64,000 bases of DNA, taken from positions 62,001 to 126,000 of the forward strand of contig NZ_RZIS01000007.1 in the NCBI RefSeq assembly GCF_005281835.1, read 5' to 3'. This document shows positions 34,014-43,193 of the stretch, in pieces (position 1 is the stretch's first letter; the number at the start of each line of letters is the position of its first letter). The position numbers and the translations under genes were made by a program. Below the pieces are notes generated by a model. That model did no database searches. It worked only from the letters and a program-made list of their open reading frames with translations, and was not told the DNA's origin. This DNA comes from Vibrio profundi (GTDB taxonomy: Bacteria; Pseudomonadota; Gammaproteobacteria; Enterobacterales; Vibrionaceae).

Positions 34014-35888
34014 ATGGCATTATGGGGCGGAAGATTTACCCAAGCAGCAGACACGCGGTTCAAAGATTTCAACGATTCACTTCGCTTTGATTACCGATTG
34101 GCTGAGCAAGACATTGTTGGCTCGATTGCCTGGTCTAAAGCTCTGTTGTCAGTCAACGTATTGTCTGAAGAAGAACAGCAAAAACTTGAGCTTGCATTGA
34201 ACGAGCTTAAGTTAGAAGTGATGGAAAACCCGGAGCAAATTCTGCGCTCTGATGCCGAAGACATTCATAGCTGGGTTGAACAACAACTTATCGGCAAAGT
34301 CGGTGATCTGGGTAAAAAACTTCACACAGGCCGTTCTCGTAATGACCAAGTGGCGACAGACCTGAAACTATGGTGTCGTCAGCAAGGCAACCAACTGCTG
34401 CTCGCGCTTGATCGTCTGCAGAGTCAAATGGTTAACGTTGCTTCTCAGCATCAAGAAACGGTGCTTCCTGGCTATACTCACTTGCAACGTGCTCAGCCAG
34501 TAACGTTTGCTCACTGGTGCTTGGCTTACGTTGAAATGTTCGAGCGTGATTACTCTCGTTTGAATGATGCAATCAAACGCCTAGATACTTGTCCATTAGG
34601 CTCTGGTGCTCTTGCGGGAACCGCTTACCCAATGGATCGTGAAGCGCTTGCTCACAACTTAGGTTTCCGTCGTGCAACTCGTAACTCGTTAGATTCAGTA
34701 TCTGACCGTGACCATGTGATGGAATTGATGTCGATTGCTTCTATCTCTATGCTTCACCTTTCTCGTCTTGCTGAAGATATGATTTTCTACAACTCTGGTG
34801 AATCAAACTTCATTGAGTTAGCCGATACCGTGACATCAGGTTCATCTCTGATGCCACAGAAGAAAAACCCGGATGCGCTAGAACTTATCCGTGGCAAAAC
34901 AGGCCGTGTATACGGTTCACTTGCTGGCATGATGATGACAGTGAAAGCGCTTCCGCTTGCTTACAACAAAGATATGCAAGAAGACAAAGAAGGTCTATTC
35001 GACGCTTTGGACACGTGGAATGATTGTATGGAAATGGCCGCGCTATGTTTTGACGGCATCAAAGTCAACGGTGTACGTACGCTAGAAGCGGCAAAACAAG
35101 GCTACGCAAACTCTACGGAATTGGCTGATTACCTAGTAGCGAAAGGCATTCCTTTCCGTGAAGCTCACCATATCGTAGGCGTGACAGTAGTGGCGGCGAT
35201 TTCTAAAGGTTGTGCACTGGAAGAATTGACCATTGAAGAGATGAAAGAGTTCTCTGACGTCATTGAAGATGATGTATACGACATCCTGACGATTGAATCG
35301 TGTCTTGAAAAACGTAGTGCGCTGGGCGGTGTATCACCGAAGCAAGTAGCGTATGCGGTTGACCAAGCTGAGAAGCGCTTAGCACAGCGTGATACCTCTA
35401 TCGTTAAGGTTCGTCCTGCTCGTTTGACTGACATCGAAGCTCTTGAAGGTATGGTCGCTTACTGGGCGAACATGGGTGAAAACTTACCTCGCTCTCGCAA
35501 TGAACTGGTGCGTGATATCGGCTCGTTTGCTGTCGCAGAACACCATGGTGAAGTAACAGGTTGTGCGTCTTTGTATGTGTATGACTCTGGTTTAGCGGAA
35601 ATTCGTTCGTTAGGTGTGGAAGCTGGCTGGCAAGGACAAGGGCAGGGCACCGCGATTGTTCAGCACCTAGTTGAAAAAGCACGCCAGATGGCAATTAAGA
35701 AAGTGTTTGTATTAACACGTACGCCTGAATTCTTTATGAAGCATGACTTCTTGCCAACATCGAAATCTCTGCTGCCTGAGAAGGTACTGAAAGATTGTGA
35801 CCAGTGTCCTCGCCAACATGCATGCGATGAAGTGGCTCTAGAAGTGAACCTAGTTGAGCAAGTTATTACTAAAGTAAACGTCGCGTAA
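34014..35888 (+). CDS. argH: Argininosuccinate lyase fused to N-acetylglutamate synthase-type acetyltransferase, ArgH(A)
   Basis: Two-domain protein of 624 residues. Residues 1 to about 460 are argininosuccinate lyase (signature GSSLMPQKKNPD; TGRSRNDQVATD), the last arginine step. From about 463 (IVKVRPARLTD) a GNAT acetyltransferase follows, with acetyl-CoA motif GWQGQGQGTAIV and a CDQCPRQHACDE Cys cluster, typical of short NAGS. It therefore covers the first and last steps of the pathway. ArgH(A) fusions are known in Vibrio and Moritella. The domain lacks the amino-acid kinase part that gives feedback control in classical ArgA. Confidence 0.95.
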   Translation: MALWGGRFTQAADTRFKDFNDSLRFDYRLAEQDIVGSIAWSKALLSVNVLSEEEQQKLELALNELKLEVMENPEQILRSDAEDIHSWVEQQLIGKVGDLGKKLHTGRSRNDQVATDLKLWCRQQGNQLLLALDRLQSQMVNVASQHQETVLPGYTHLQRAQPVTFAHWCLAYVEMFERDYSRLNDAIKRLDTCPLGSGALAGTAYPMDREALAHNLGFRRATRNSLDSVSDRDHVMELMSIASISMLHLSRLAEDMIFYNSGESNFIELADTVTSGSSLMPQKKNPDALELIRGKTGRVYGSLAGMMMTVKALPLAYNKDMQEDKEGLFDALDTWNDCMEMAALCFDGIKVNGVRTLEAAKQGYANSTELADYLVAKGIPFREAHHIVGVTVVAAISKGCALEELTIEEMKEFSDVIEDDVYDILTIESCLEKRSALGGVSPKQVAYAVDQAEKRLAQRDTSIVKVRPARLTDIEALEGMVAYWANMGENLPRSRNELVRDIGSFAVAEHHGEVTGCASLYVYDSGLAEIRSLGVEAGWQGQGQGTAIVQHLVEKARQMAIKKVFVLTRTPEFFMKHDFLPTSKSLLPEKVLKDCDQCPRQHACDEVALEVNLVEQVITKVNVA

Positions 35889-36014
35889 CTGACTGATTTT
35901 AATATTCGAAATAGTTATTCAAAAAAAGATCAAAAAAGATCGATATTTTGAGGAACTAATAGGAAAGAGCTAGGTCTATTAAAGTACCACTGCTTTTTCT
36001 TAGAATTATATCTA

Positions 36015-36051
36015 GGAGAGCCCCAAAACCGATTGGTCTTGGGGCTTTTTT
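36015..36051 (+). terminator. Terminator of argH
   Basis: AGCCCCAA...TTGGGGCT with an inner ACC/GGT pairing, followed by T6. Confidence 0.88.
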
Positions 36052-36318
36052 CTATCTGCGATTTGAGGAAGGTTTACCTCGAGTGCGTAGAGGTAGAAAA
36101 ATAAATTTCATTAATAAGTGGATCGTTAGTAAACCATTGAAAGCGAGGTTCGCCATTATCAAAGCAATCGAATTGATGCTTTTGGGAGAATCTCTGAATA
36201 CTGCCCACCATATTCCCCAGCCTACGATAGATAACACGGTCAACTGAATCATGCATCGATGGCATCGACCAAGTTTTTGGCTAAGTTTGTTCTCTTTATT
36301 GCAATGAGGGCATGTCAT
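36052..36318 (-). CDS. DUF3624 family membrane protein
   Basis: An 88-residue protein I recognise as DUF3624, found mainly in vibrios; function unknown. The N-terminus has two Cys pairs (TCPHCNKENK and GRCHRCMIQ), a possible zinc ribbon, followed by two hydrophobic segments (about 26-43 and 50-72) and a basic tail. The start is ATG 36318. It is convergent with argH, its stop codon touching the argH terminator, and divergent from the RidA-family gene. Confidence 0.72.
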   Translation of the reverse strand: MTCPHCNKENKLSQKLGRCHRCMIQLTVLSIVGWGIWWAVFRDSPKSINSIALIMANLAFNGLLTIHLLMKFIFLPLRTRGKPSSNRR

Positions 36319-36406
36319 CTTAGGCTCTATTCGCGTTATCCTTATCTATTCAACTATAACATGTCGAATGCCGAGGACGGCATCCTAACTGAATAAGAGA
36401 ATTAGC

Positions 36407-36769
36407 ATGATTGTTCGTCAAGAAACTAAACAGCGTATGAGCCGTATCGTGAAGCATAACGGTACTATTTACCTATGTGGCCAAGTTTGTGCCGATGCGA
36501 CTAAAGGCATTACAGAGCAAACTCAGACGATGCTAGATAAAGTGGAAGCATTGCTAGAACAAGCAGGCAGTGACAAAGAGCACATGCTTTCAGCGACAAT
36601 CTACCTTAAGTCGATGGATGATTTCCAAGAGATGAATGCAGTATGGGACGCGTGGGTACCAGAAGGCCACGCTCCAGCTCGCGCATGTGTTACTGGCGAC
36701 ATGGCTCGCGAAGCGCTACTTGTTGAGATCTCTGTGATTGCTGCTGAGAAGAACAGCAGCTGCTGTTAA
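36407..36769 (+). CDS. RidA-family (YjgF/YER057c) protein with C-terminal vicinal cysteines
   Basis: A 120-residue protein of the RidA superfamily. Archetypal RidA hydrolyses reactive enamine/imine intermediates from PLP enzymes. The core LCGQVCADATKGITEQT, SATIYLKSMDDFQEMNAVW and PARACVTGDMAREALLVEIS fits the family; the Arg of PARACV corresponds to the carboxylate-binding Arg. The protein ends NSSCC, a vicinal pair unusual for the family. It may be one of the Rid subfamilies other than RidA itself. It is convergent with the flavoprotein reductase gene. Confidence 0.82.
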   Translation: MIVRQETKQRMSRIVKHNGTIYLCGQVCADATKGITEQTQTMLDKVEALLEQAGSDKEHMLSATIYLKSMDDFQEMNAVWDAWVPEGHAPARACVTGDMAREALLVEISVIAAEKNSSCC

Positions 36770-36790
36770 GTTCTGAGAACTTGGAGTGAC

Positions 36791-36819
36791 AAAAAGGAAA
36801 GCCGATGGCTTTCCTTTTT
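36791..36819. terminator. Bidirectional terminator
   Basis: AAAAAGGAAAGCC-GAT-GGCTTTCCTTTTT between convergent genes. Confidence 0.93.
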
Positions 36820-36873
36820 AGTATCTAATCTCTGTTAACAGACCAAACCGCGATCTGCCCCAATGAGCTGAGG

Positions 36874-38340
36874 TTAACAACCAGGGCCACAATCTAGACA
36901 GTGTTTCACCATCTCAGGGCCTAAGTGTAGTTTCGCATTCAGGTCACGCAGTGCAGTTCGTACACCTTCTTCAATTACTGGGTGATAGAACGGCATGTCT
37001 AGCATTTCAGAAACCGTCATCTTGTTTTGGTGTGCCCATGCTAACAAGTGCGCCAAGTGTTCTGCGTTTGGTCCCATCATTTCAGCACCAAGGAAGCGAC
37101 CTGTACCTTGTTCGCCGTAAACGTGCAGAATACCTTTGTTGCGTAGCATCACTCGTGAGCGGCCTTGGTTCTCGAAAGATACTTCACCTGTTGCGAAACA
37201 ACCACATGTACCTAAGCGGGTGGTGATCTCTTTGTAAGTTTCACCAACCATCGCGATTTGCGGGTCAGAGAAAACCGCTGAGATTTTAGAGCGGCGTAGG
37301 CCTGCACGAATCTCAGGGAAGCGACCTGCGTTGTCGCCAGCAATGCGAGCTTGGTCTGCTGCTTCATGTAATAGAGGTAGTTGGTTGCTAGCATCGCCTG
37401 CAATAAAGATTGATGGTAACGAAGTTTGCAGTGTGTAGTGGTCTGCAACTGGCACACCACGCTCATCAAGCTCAAGAGAAGTATTCTCTAAACCAAGTTT
37501 ATCCGTGTTAGGACGACGACCTGTTGCGGCCAGCACGTATTCAACGATGTTGGTTTCTAGCTCACCTTGTTTATTGATGAACTGGATTTCAACACGTGGC
37601 TCACCCGATTCAGTGGTAATACGCTTCATACTTTCGATTTTTACGTCGGCATCTAGGTAAAACTCTTCATTGAAGGCTTTATCTGCGTAAGCCATGATCT
37701 CTGGGTCTGTTACTGGGCCAACTTGACCACCCAGACCGAACAGTTTGGTCTTCACACCTAAGCGATGTAGCGACTGACCAAGCTCAAGGCCAATTACACC
37801 AGGGCCAAATACGGCCACTGATTCTGGTAAATCATCCCAGCTGAACACGTCATCGTTGATGATGAGGCGGTCGCCAAGTTCATTCCAAACAGCAGGGTAT
37901 GCAGGGCGAGAGCCGGTTGCGATAACAATACGCTTAGCAGTCACAACTATGTGGTCATCAACTTGAAGTGTGTTGTCGTCTAAGAATTTTGCGTAGCCAG
38001 AGATTTTATCTTGCTCTGGGATTTCATCGACGCCTTCTAAAACAAAACCAACAAAACGGTCACGTTCAAACTTCACTCGGTCCATGACTTCACGACCGTT
38101 AATTACGATATCGCCTTGTGGGTGAACGCCAAAAACCGGAGCTTTCTCGATTTGGTGAACGCTTTCCGCGGCTGCAATAAGCAGTTTAGATGGCATACAA
38201 CCAACACGAGCACAGGTTGTACCGTAAGGGCCGCCTTCAATCATCACGACACTGTCAGTGTGTGCTTTTGCAGCGCGGTATGATCCTAGACCTGCCGTAC
38301 CGCCCCCGATAACTGCTACATCTACATTGACTTGTTTCAT
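36874..38340 (-). CDS. Class I flavoprotein disulfide reductase (dihydrolipoyl dehydrogenase-like)
   Basis: FAD- and NAD(P)H-dependent disulfide reductase of 488 residues. Features in order: FAD motif GGGTAGLG (12-19), redox disulfide CARVGC (Cys43 and Cys48), GPGVIGLELGQS nucleotide fold, IFIAGDASNQLPLLHEA, and the His-Glu pair HPVIEEGV near the C-terminus. No pyruvate or oxoglutarate dehydrogenase genes are adjacent, so it is not clearly the Lpd subunit. The tail HCLDCGPGC (Cys 481, 484, 488) is an addition to the usual fold. I start at ATG 38340, with GAGAA upstream. The neighbouring peroxiredoxin-glutaredoxin suggests a redox-defence role. Confidence 0.85.
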   Translation of the reverse strand: MKQVNVDVAVIGGGTAGLGSYRAAKAHTDSVVMIEGGPYGTTCARVGCMPSKLLIAAAESVHQIEKAPVFGVHPQGDIVINGREVMDRVKFERDRFVGFVLEGVDEIPEQDKISGYAKFLDDNTLQVDDHIVVTAKRIVIATGSRPAYPAVWNELGDRLIINDDVFSWDDLPESVAVFGPGVIGLELGQSLHRLGVKTKLFGLGGQVGPVTDPEIMAYADKAFNEEFYLDADVKIESMKRITTESGEPRVEIQFINKQGELETNIVEYVLAATGRRPNTDKLGLENTSLELDERGVPVADHYTLQTSLPSIFIAGDASNQLPLLHEAADQARIAGDNAGRFPEIRAGLRRSKISAVFSDPQIAMVGETYKEITTRLGTCGCFATGEVSFENQGRSRVMLRNKGILHVYGEQGTGRFLGAEMMGPNAEHLAHLLAWAHQNKMTVSEMLDMPFYHPVIEEGVRTALRDLNAKLHLGPEMVKHCLDCGPGC

Positions 38341-38557
38341 AATAATTTTCTCGCAATGGCTAAATTTAGTTTGAACGACCCCCTCCAACTCATGTGATAT
38401 TTTTAGTGAGTCAGGATAGCGGGTCAGTTTTGTGGTTCTGTTTTATTAGGTTTAGCTTGTGACTCTGCTTTTTGTTACTAACTATAGGTTAGTTAAAGAC
38501 GGGCGAGCCACAAGCTATGTTCTTTTTCCAAAGCTCACATGAGAGTGGTTTGGAATA

Positions 38558-38583
38558 GCTAACCCACAAGAGGGTGGGTTAGC
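38558..38583 (-). terminator. Hairpin after the Prx-Grx gene
   Basis: GCTAACCCAC-(6)-GTGGGTTAGC, a 10-bp perfect stem; weak T tract, so a possible terminator. Confidence 0.6.
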
Positions 38584-38603
38584 AGATGTTAGCTTCGAAG
38601 TAA

Positions 38604-39332
38604 TTAACCTAGGAACGTTTCTAGTTCTTCGCTGCCACCGATGTGCTTACCACCGATGAATACTTGAGGAACCGTTGTGCGACCTGAGATAGCACGTAGG
38701 CTTACAGTAGTCGCGTCTTTACCTAGCACTACTTCTTCGTAGTTTAGACCTTTGTCGATTAGGTTCTGTTTCGCTTTCATACAGAAAGGACAGCCTGGCT
38801 TAGTGAATACTGTGATTGACTCTTGCTCTTTGTGCTCTGGAGCAATGTAGTTCAGCATAGTGTCTGCATCAGAAACCTTGAACGGGTCGCCTGGTACGTC
38901 TTCTTCGATGAACATTTTCTCTACCACGCCGTTCTTAACCAGCATGCTGTAGCGCCATGAACGTTTGCCGAAGCCGATGTCGTTTTTCTCAACTAGCATA
39001 CCCATGCCGTCTGTGAAATCACCGTTACCATCTGGGATGAATGTGATGTTTTCTGCTTCTTGGTCTGCTTTCCATGCGTTCATTACGAACGTATCGTTTA
39101 CAGAAACACAAAGGATGTCATCAACACCGTTTTCTTTGAACACTGAATGTAGTTCGTTGTAGCGAGGAAGGTGGCTTGACGAACAAGTTGGCGTAAACGC
39201 GCCTGGTAGGCTGAATACGATCACGGTTTTGTCTTTGAATAGCTCTTCAGTCGTTACGTTAACCCATGTATCACCTTGGCGAGTTGGAAATGTTACTTGA
39301 GGGATTGATTGACCTTCTTTAGATGCAAACAT
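38604..39332 (-). CDS. Peroxiredoxin-glutaredoxin fusion (hybrid Prx5)
   Basis: Glutathione-dependent peroxidase that joins the peroxide-reducing domain to its own reductant. Residues 1 to about 160 are a Prx5 domain with peroxidatic Cys50 (PGAFTPTCSSSH); from about 172 a glutaredoxin follows with CPFC at 181-184 and TVPQVFIGG. 242 residues; the same architecture is known as PGdx in Haemophilus influenzae. It is divergent from oxyR with OxyR-like sites between, the classical arrangement for an OxyR-induced gene. Confidence 0.95.
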   Translation of the reverse strand: MFASKEGQSIPQVTFPTRQGDTWVNVTTEELFKDKTVIVFSLPGAFTPTCSSSHLPRYNELHSVFKENGVDDILCVSVNDTFVMNAWKADQEAENITFIPDGNGDFTDGMGMLVEKNDIGFGKRSWRYSMLVKNGVVEKMFIEEDVPGDPFKVSDADTMLNYIAPEHKEQESITVFTKPGCPFCMKAKQNLIDKGLNYEEVVLGKDATTVSLRAISGRTTVPQVFIGGKHIGGSEELETFLG

Positions 39333-39433
39333 AATGGTTTTCCTTATGGATAATTTTAGTAATTCGTATAGAGCTTAGCTGGTTTCTTTTGTGCTGCCCG
39401 TTTTGTTGAAGCTATTATTGAAGATTCTCTTTG

Positions 39434-39479
39434 ATAGATCTAATCGTTTAATGTTATGGTTTTGATAGGTATTTTCTAT
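39434..39479. promoter_or_regulatory. OxyR-type binding region
   Basis: ATAG elements at 39434 and 39465 and CTAT at 39476-39479 follow the ATAG-N7-CTAT pattern; ATAGGTATTTTCTAT at 39465-39479 has both arms. Placed between prx-grx and oxyR, consistent with activation of the former and autorepression of the latter. Confidence 0.6.
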
Positions 39480-39506
39480 CAAAAATAAAAGGGTTAGGCT
39501 GAAACT

Positions 39507-40400
39507 ATGAACATTCGTGACTTTGAATACTTGGTGGCATTAGCTGAGCATAAGCACTTTCGAAAAGCGGCGGAAGCTTGCTTTGTGAGCCAGCCAACCT
39601 TGAGTGGTCAAATTCGTAAGCTAGAAGACGAAATTGGCTTGCAGCTGACAGAGCGTAGCCCAAGAAAAGTGATTTTTACTGAATCTGGTTTGCAGCTGGT
39701 GGAGCAAGCGAAGCGTATTTTGGCAGAGGTGAAGACTTTTAAAGAAATGGCGAGTGGCCATGGCGGTGCGATGACTGGCCCTATGCATATTGGCTTTATC
39801 CCTACGGTTGGGCCATACATTTTGCCACGCATTATTCCTCACTTGAAAGAAAGCTTTCCTGAACTTGAGTTGTATTTACATGAGGCACAAACGCATCAGT
39901 TGGTGAGTCAATTGGAAGACGGAAAACTGGATTGTCTGGTATTGGCAGCAGTTGATGAAACGTCGGTGTTTAAAGAAATTGATGTTTACGATGAGCCGTT
40001 AAGTGTCGCGGTGCCATGTGGTCATGAGTGGGCGAATCAAGATGCCGTTGATATGCTGCAACTTAGTGGCAAGACTGTACTCGCGTTGGGAGATGGTCAC
40101 TGTTTAAGAGATCAAGCTTTAGGTTTCTGTTTTGCAGCTGGTGCAAAAGATGATGAACGCTTCAAAGCTACCAGCTTAGAAACGTTGCGTAACATGGTTG
40201 CGGCAGGCGCAGGGATTACGTTGCTTCCAGAATTATCTTTACCTGCGGAAAAGGAAAAAGATGGCGTGTGCTATGTACCCGCTGTTAACCCTACACCATC
40301 GCGTCGTATTGTGGTGGCGTATCGACCTGGTTCACCACTGAAAGCGCGTTTTGAGCAGCTGGCTTCTGCGATTAAGCAGCAGCTTGAAGGGTGTCAGTAG
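39507..40400 (+). CDS. oxyR: Hydrogen peroxide-inducible activator OxyR
   Basis: LysR-type regulator of the peroxide response. The N-terminal helix-turn-helix (FRKAAEACFVSQPTLSGQIRKLE) is followed by the regulatory domain with the peroxide-sensing pair Cys199 and Cys208 (GHCLRDQALGFC), at exactly the E. coli positions. 297 residues. It is divergent from the Prx-Grx gene and convergent with mrcA through a shared terminator. Confidence 0.97.
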   Translation: MNIRDFEYLVALAEHKHFRKAAEACFVSQPTLSGQIRKLEDEIGLQLTERSPRKVIFTESGLQLVEQAKRILAEVKTFKEMASGHGGAMTGPMHIGFIPTVGPYILPRIIPHLKESFPELELYLHEAQTHQLVSQLEDGKLDCLVLAAVDETSVFKEIDVYDEPLSVAVPCGHEWANQDAVDMLQLSGKTVLALGDGHCLRDQALGFCFAAGAKDDERFKATSLETLRNMVAAGAGITLLPELSLPAEKEKDGVCYVPAVNPTPSRRIVVAYRPGSPLKARFEQLASAIKQQLEGCQ

Positions 40401-40423
40401 GGCTATTTGGGGTAGCTAGACAA

Positions 40424-40458
40424 TAAAAAAGGTTGATGCTTTCACATCAACCTTTTTG
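40424..40458. terminator. Bidirectional terminator oxyR/mrcA
   Basis: AAAAAGGTTGATG-CTTTCA-CATCAACCTTTTT. Confidence 0.92.
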
Positions 40459-40475
40459 CTTTCTAGCGCTTGAAA

Positions 40476-43037
40476 TTAGAACAGCTCTTCACTTTCACCA
40501 GTCGTTGAAGTGGAGTAGATGTCGTCATTCAAGGTTTCTGTTACATACTCTGTTGGTTCTGTACCTTTTAGGAAGAACTCAAACATTGAAGTGCCATCGA
40601 ACTTATTGGTCAGTAGACCTGTATCGCGGTCGATACGAACACGCACAATGTTTTCCGGCAGTTGCTTTCTTTGAGTTGGTACGTCTGAAAGTGCTGTGCC
40701 CATGAAGTCAACCCAAGCTGGTTGCGCTGTTTTTGCACCCGCTTCCGCACCTGTAATTTGGTTCTTACCTAGGTTGCTGTTGGTTTTAGTGCGGCCTAGT
40801 TTGCGGTTGTGGTTATCAAAGCCAACCCAAACCGTAGCAACAATGCCAGGACCGTAACCACTGTACCATGTGTCTTTTGAATCGTTGGTTGTACCGGTTT
40901 TACCTCCGATATCTCGACGTTTCAGTGGTTGAGCACGCCAACCTGTACCGTTCCAGCCTGTACCTTCACGCCAGTTACCACCGCCCCAGATGTTGCTGTA
41001 CATCATTTCACGCACTAGGAACGCAGTCTGCTCTGAGATAACTTGCGGTGCATACTGTGTTTCTGCATCGACATCTTGCTCTGCAAATTCGTCAGCAATC
41101 GGATTTGCTTCTAGGTTCGTTTCACAGTCTTGGTGACAAACGACTTTTGGTGATGCCTCAAACTCTATATCACCAAATGGGCTTTCAACACGGCTAATGT
41201 AGAAAGGTTCAACATAGTAACCGCCATTAGCAAACACTGAGTAACCCTGTGCCACTTTCATTGGTGTTAAGCTACCAGCACCAAGTGCGATGGTTTCAGA
41301 GCGAGGCACTTCATCAATATCAAAACCAAAGCGAGTCAGGTAGTTACGCGTATCATCGAGGCCAACTTCACGCAGTACACGCACTGCCATTACGTTCTTC
41401 GATTGCGCTAAGCCAATGCGAAGGCGAGTTGGGCCTACATACGTCGGTGGCGAGTTCTTTGGACGCCACGCAGTACCTTGGCTCTTATCCCATTGGTTAA
41501 TTGGTGCATCGTTAATTAGCGATGCCAGTGTTAAGCCTTTGTCGATAGCCGCTGAGTAGATAAAAGGTTTGATACCTGAACCCACTTGACGAATTGACTG
41601 GGTCGCACGATTGAATTTGTTGTGAACAAAGTTAAAACCACCCACCATAGAAAGCACTGCACCATTATCCGGATTCATCGCAACAAAAGCGGTGTTCGCA
41701 TTCGGTACCTGGCTTAAACGCCAGTTAGTGGGTGCTGCATTAGCGAGTTCTGTTAACTCTTCACTTTCTTCGGTTGTTGCTTCGTTGCCTGAGGTCACTT
41801 CATTGCGAACCCAGATCTGTTCACCGACCGTTACTATTTCTTGTGCGTTTGATGGAGCAGGACCTTGGCGGTCGTCAGTTAGGAACTTACGCGCCCAGCT
41901 CATGCCTTGCCATTTAATAACGCCTTCACCTTGATTTTTAACCCAAACTTGTGCGCTTTGAGCATCTACTTTTGTCACGACCGCAGGCGTTAAGTCACCA
42001 TAGGTTGGCTGTGATCTTAGATGTTTGATGATTTGTTCTTGATCCCAAGCCGATTGCTCGGTTTGCCACAGTACTTTTTCAGCACCACGATAGCCGTGTC
42101 GCTCATCGTAGTTAAGAAGGTTAGTGATAGCTGCACGGTTTGCTGCATCTTGCAGAGTTGAATCAACAGTAGTGTAGACCTTCATGCCTGATGTATAGGC
42201 ATCTTCACCATAGCGCTCTACCATCCATGCGCGAGCGACTTCTGCCACATACGGTGCGCTTAGTTCGATTTCAGCGCCGTGGTATTTCGATACTAATGTT
42301 TCACTACGCGCATCATCAAACTCTTCTTGTGTGATGTACTTTTCGTCTAGCATACGACGCAATACAACGTTACGACGATTTGTAGCGCGCTCAACTGAGT
42401 ATATCGGGTTCATTGTCGATGGTGCTTTTGGCATACCAGCGAGCGTGGCTAACTCACTTAACGTTAAATCTGGTAAGTCTTTACCGAAATATACACGTGC
42501 CGCAGCGCCAAAGCCGTATGAACGGTGACCTAGGAAGATCTTATTAACGTAAAGTTCCATGATCTCTTCTTTGCTAAGCAGTTGCTCGATATGGATAGCA
42601 ATGAAGATCTCTTTAATCTTACGCATGATCTTCTTTTCGTTAGATAAGAAGAAGTTTCGGGCGAGCTGCTGAGTGATGGTACTCGCACCTTGCTTAGCGG
42701 AACCTGACATCGCAACGACAATTGCCGCTCGAGTGATACCAATCGGGTCGATCCCTGGATGATCGTAGAAACGACTGTCTTCTGTCGCTATTAGAGCTTC
42801 AATAAGATGGCGAGGGATTTCGTCATATTTCACTGGGTTACGGCGCTTTTCACCGAACTGTGAAATGAGCTTTCCGTCTTGGCTGTACACCTGCATTGGC
42901 GTCTGAAGCTCGACATCGCGGAGGGTCGCAACATCGGGTAATTCTGGTTTTACGTAATAATAAAATCCAAAGATTGTACTGACTCCAAGAATCATGCAAA
43001 TCAATGAAAATATGAACAATCGCTTTATGAACTTCAC
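40476..43037 (-). CDS. mrcA: Penicillin-binding protein 1A
   Basis: Bifunctional peptidoglycan glycosyltransferase/transpeptidase. An N-terminal membrane segment (about 7-29) is followed by the GT51 domain (EDSRFYDHPGID; QGASTITQQLARN) and the transpeptidase with Ser487 in SGIK, SKN, and KTG at 713-715 (GGKTGTTND). 853 residues (E. coli PBP1a 850). It is divergent from pilMNOPQ, a conserved arrangement in gammaproteobacteria. Confidence 0.97.
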   Translation of the reverse strand: MKFIKRLFIFSLICMILGVSTIFGFYYYVKPELPDVATLRDVELQTPMQVYSQDGKLISQFGEKRRNPVKYDEIPRHLIEALIATEDSRFYDHPGIDPIGITRAAIVVAMSGSAKQGASTITQQLARNFFLSNEKKIMRKIKEIFIAIHIEQLLSKEEIMELYVNKIFLGHRSYGFGAAARVYFGKDLPDLTLSELATLAGMPKAPSTMNPIYSVERATNRRNVVLRRMLDEKYITQEEFDDARSETLVSKYHGAEIELSAPYVAEVARAWMVERYGEDAYTSGMKVYTTVDSTLQDAANRAAITNLLNYDERHGYRGAEKVLWQTEQSAWDQEQIIKHLRSQPTYGDLTPAVVTKVDAQSAQVWVKNQGEGVIKWQGMSWARKFLTDDRQGPAPSNAQEIVTVGEQIWVRNEVTSGNEATTEESEELTELANAAPTNWRLSQVPNANTAFVAMNPDNGAVLSMVGGFNFVHNKFNRATQSIRQVGSGIKPFIYSAAIDKGLTLASLINDAPINQWDKSQGTAWRPKNSPPTYVGPTRLRIGLAQSKNVMAVRVLREVGLDDTRNYLTRFGFDIDEVPRSETIALGAGSLTPMKVAQGYSVFANGGYYVEPFYISRVESPFGDIEFEASPKVVCHQDCETNLEANPIADEFAEQDVDAETQYAPQVISEQTAFLVREMMYSNIWGGGNWREGTGWNGTGWRAQPLKRRDIGGKTGTTNDSKDTWYSGYGPGIVATVWVGFDNHNRKLGRTKTNSNLGKNQITGAEAGAKTAQPAWVDFMGTALSDVPTQRKQLPENIVRVRIDRDTGLLTNKFDGTSMFEFFLKGTEPTEYVTETLNDDIYSTSTTGESEELF

Positions 43038-43193
43038 CGGATAATCCCTGATTAGTTAAGGCTGTTAAGCTGTAAACCCTTGTACTCTAGGCTAAAAAAA
43101 TAGCTTTCGTTTATTAACGCTTATTTAACCAATAATCACAACCTTTTCGAACTAAGCAAACGAGAAAGCTATGCATTTCAGGAGCTAGGTTAC

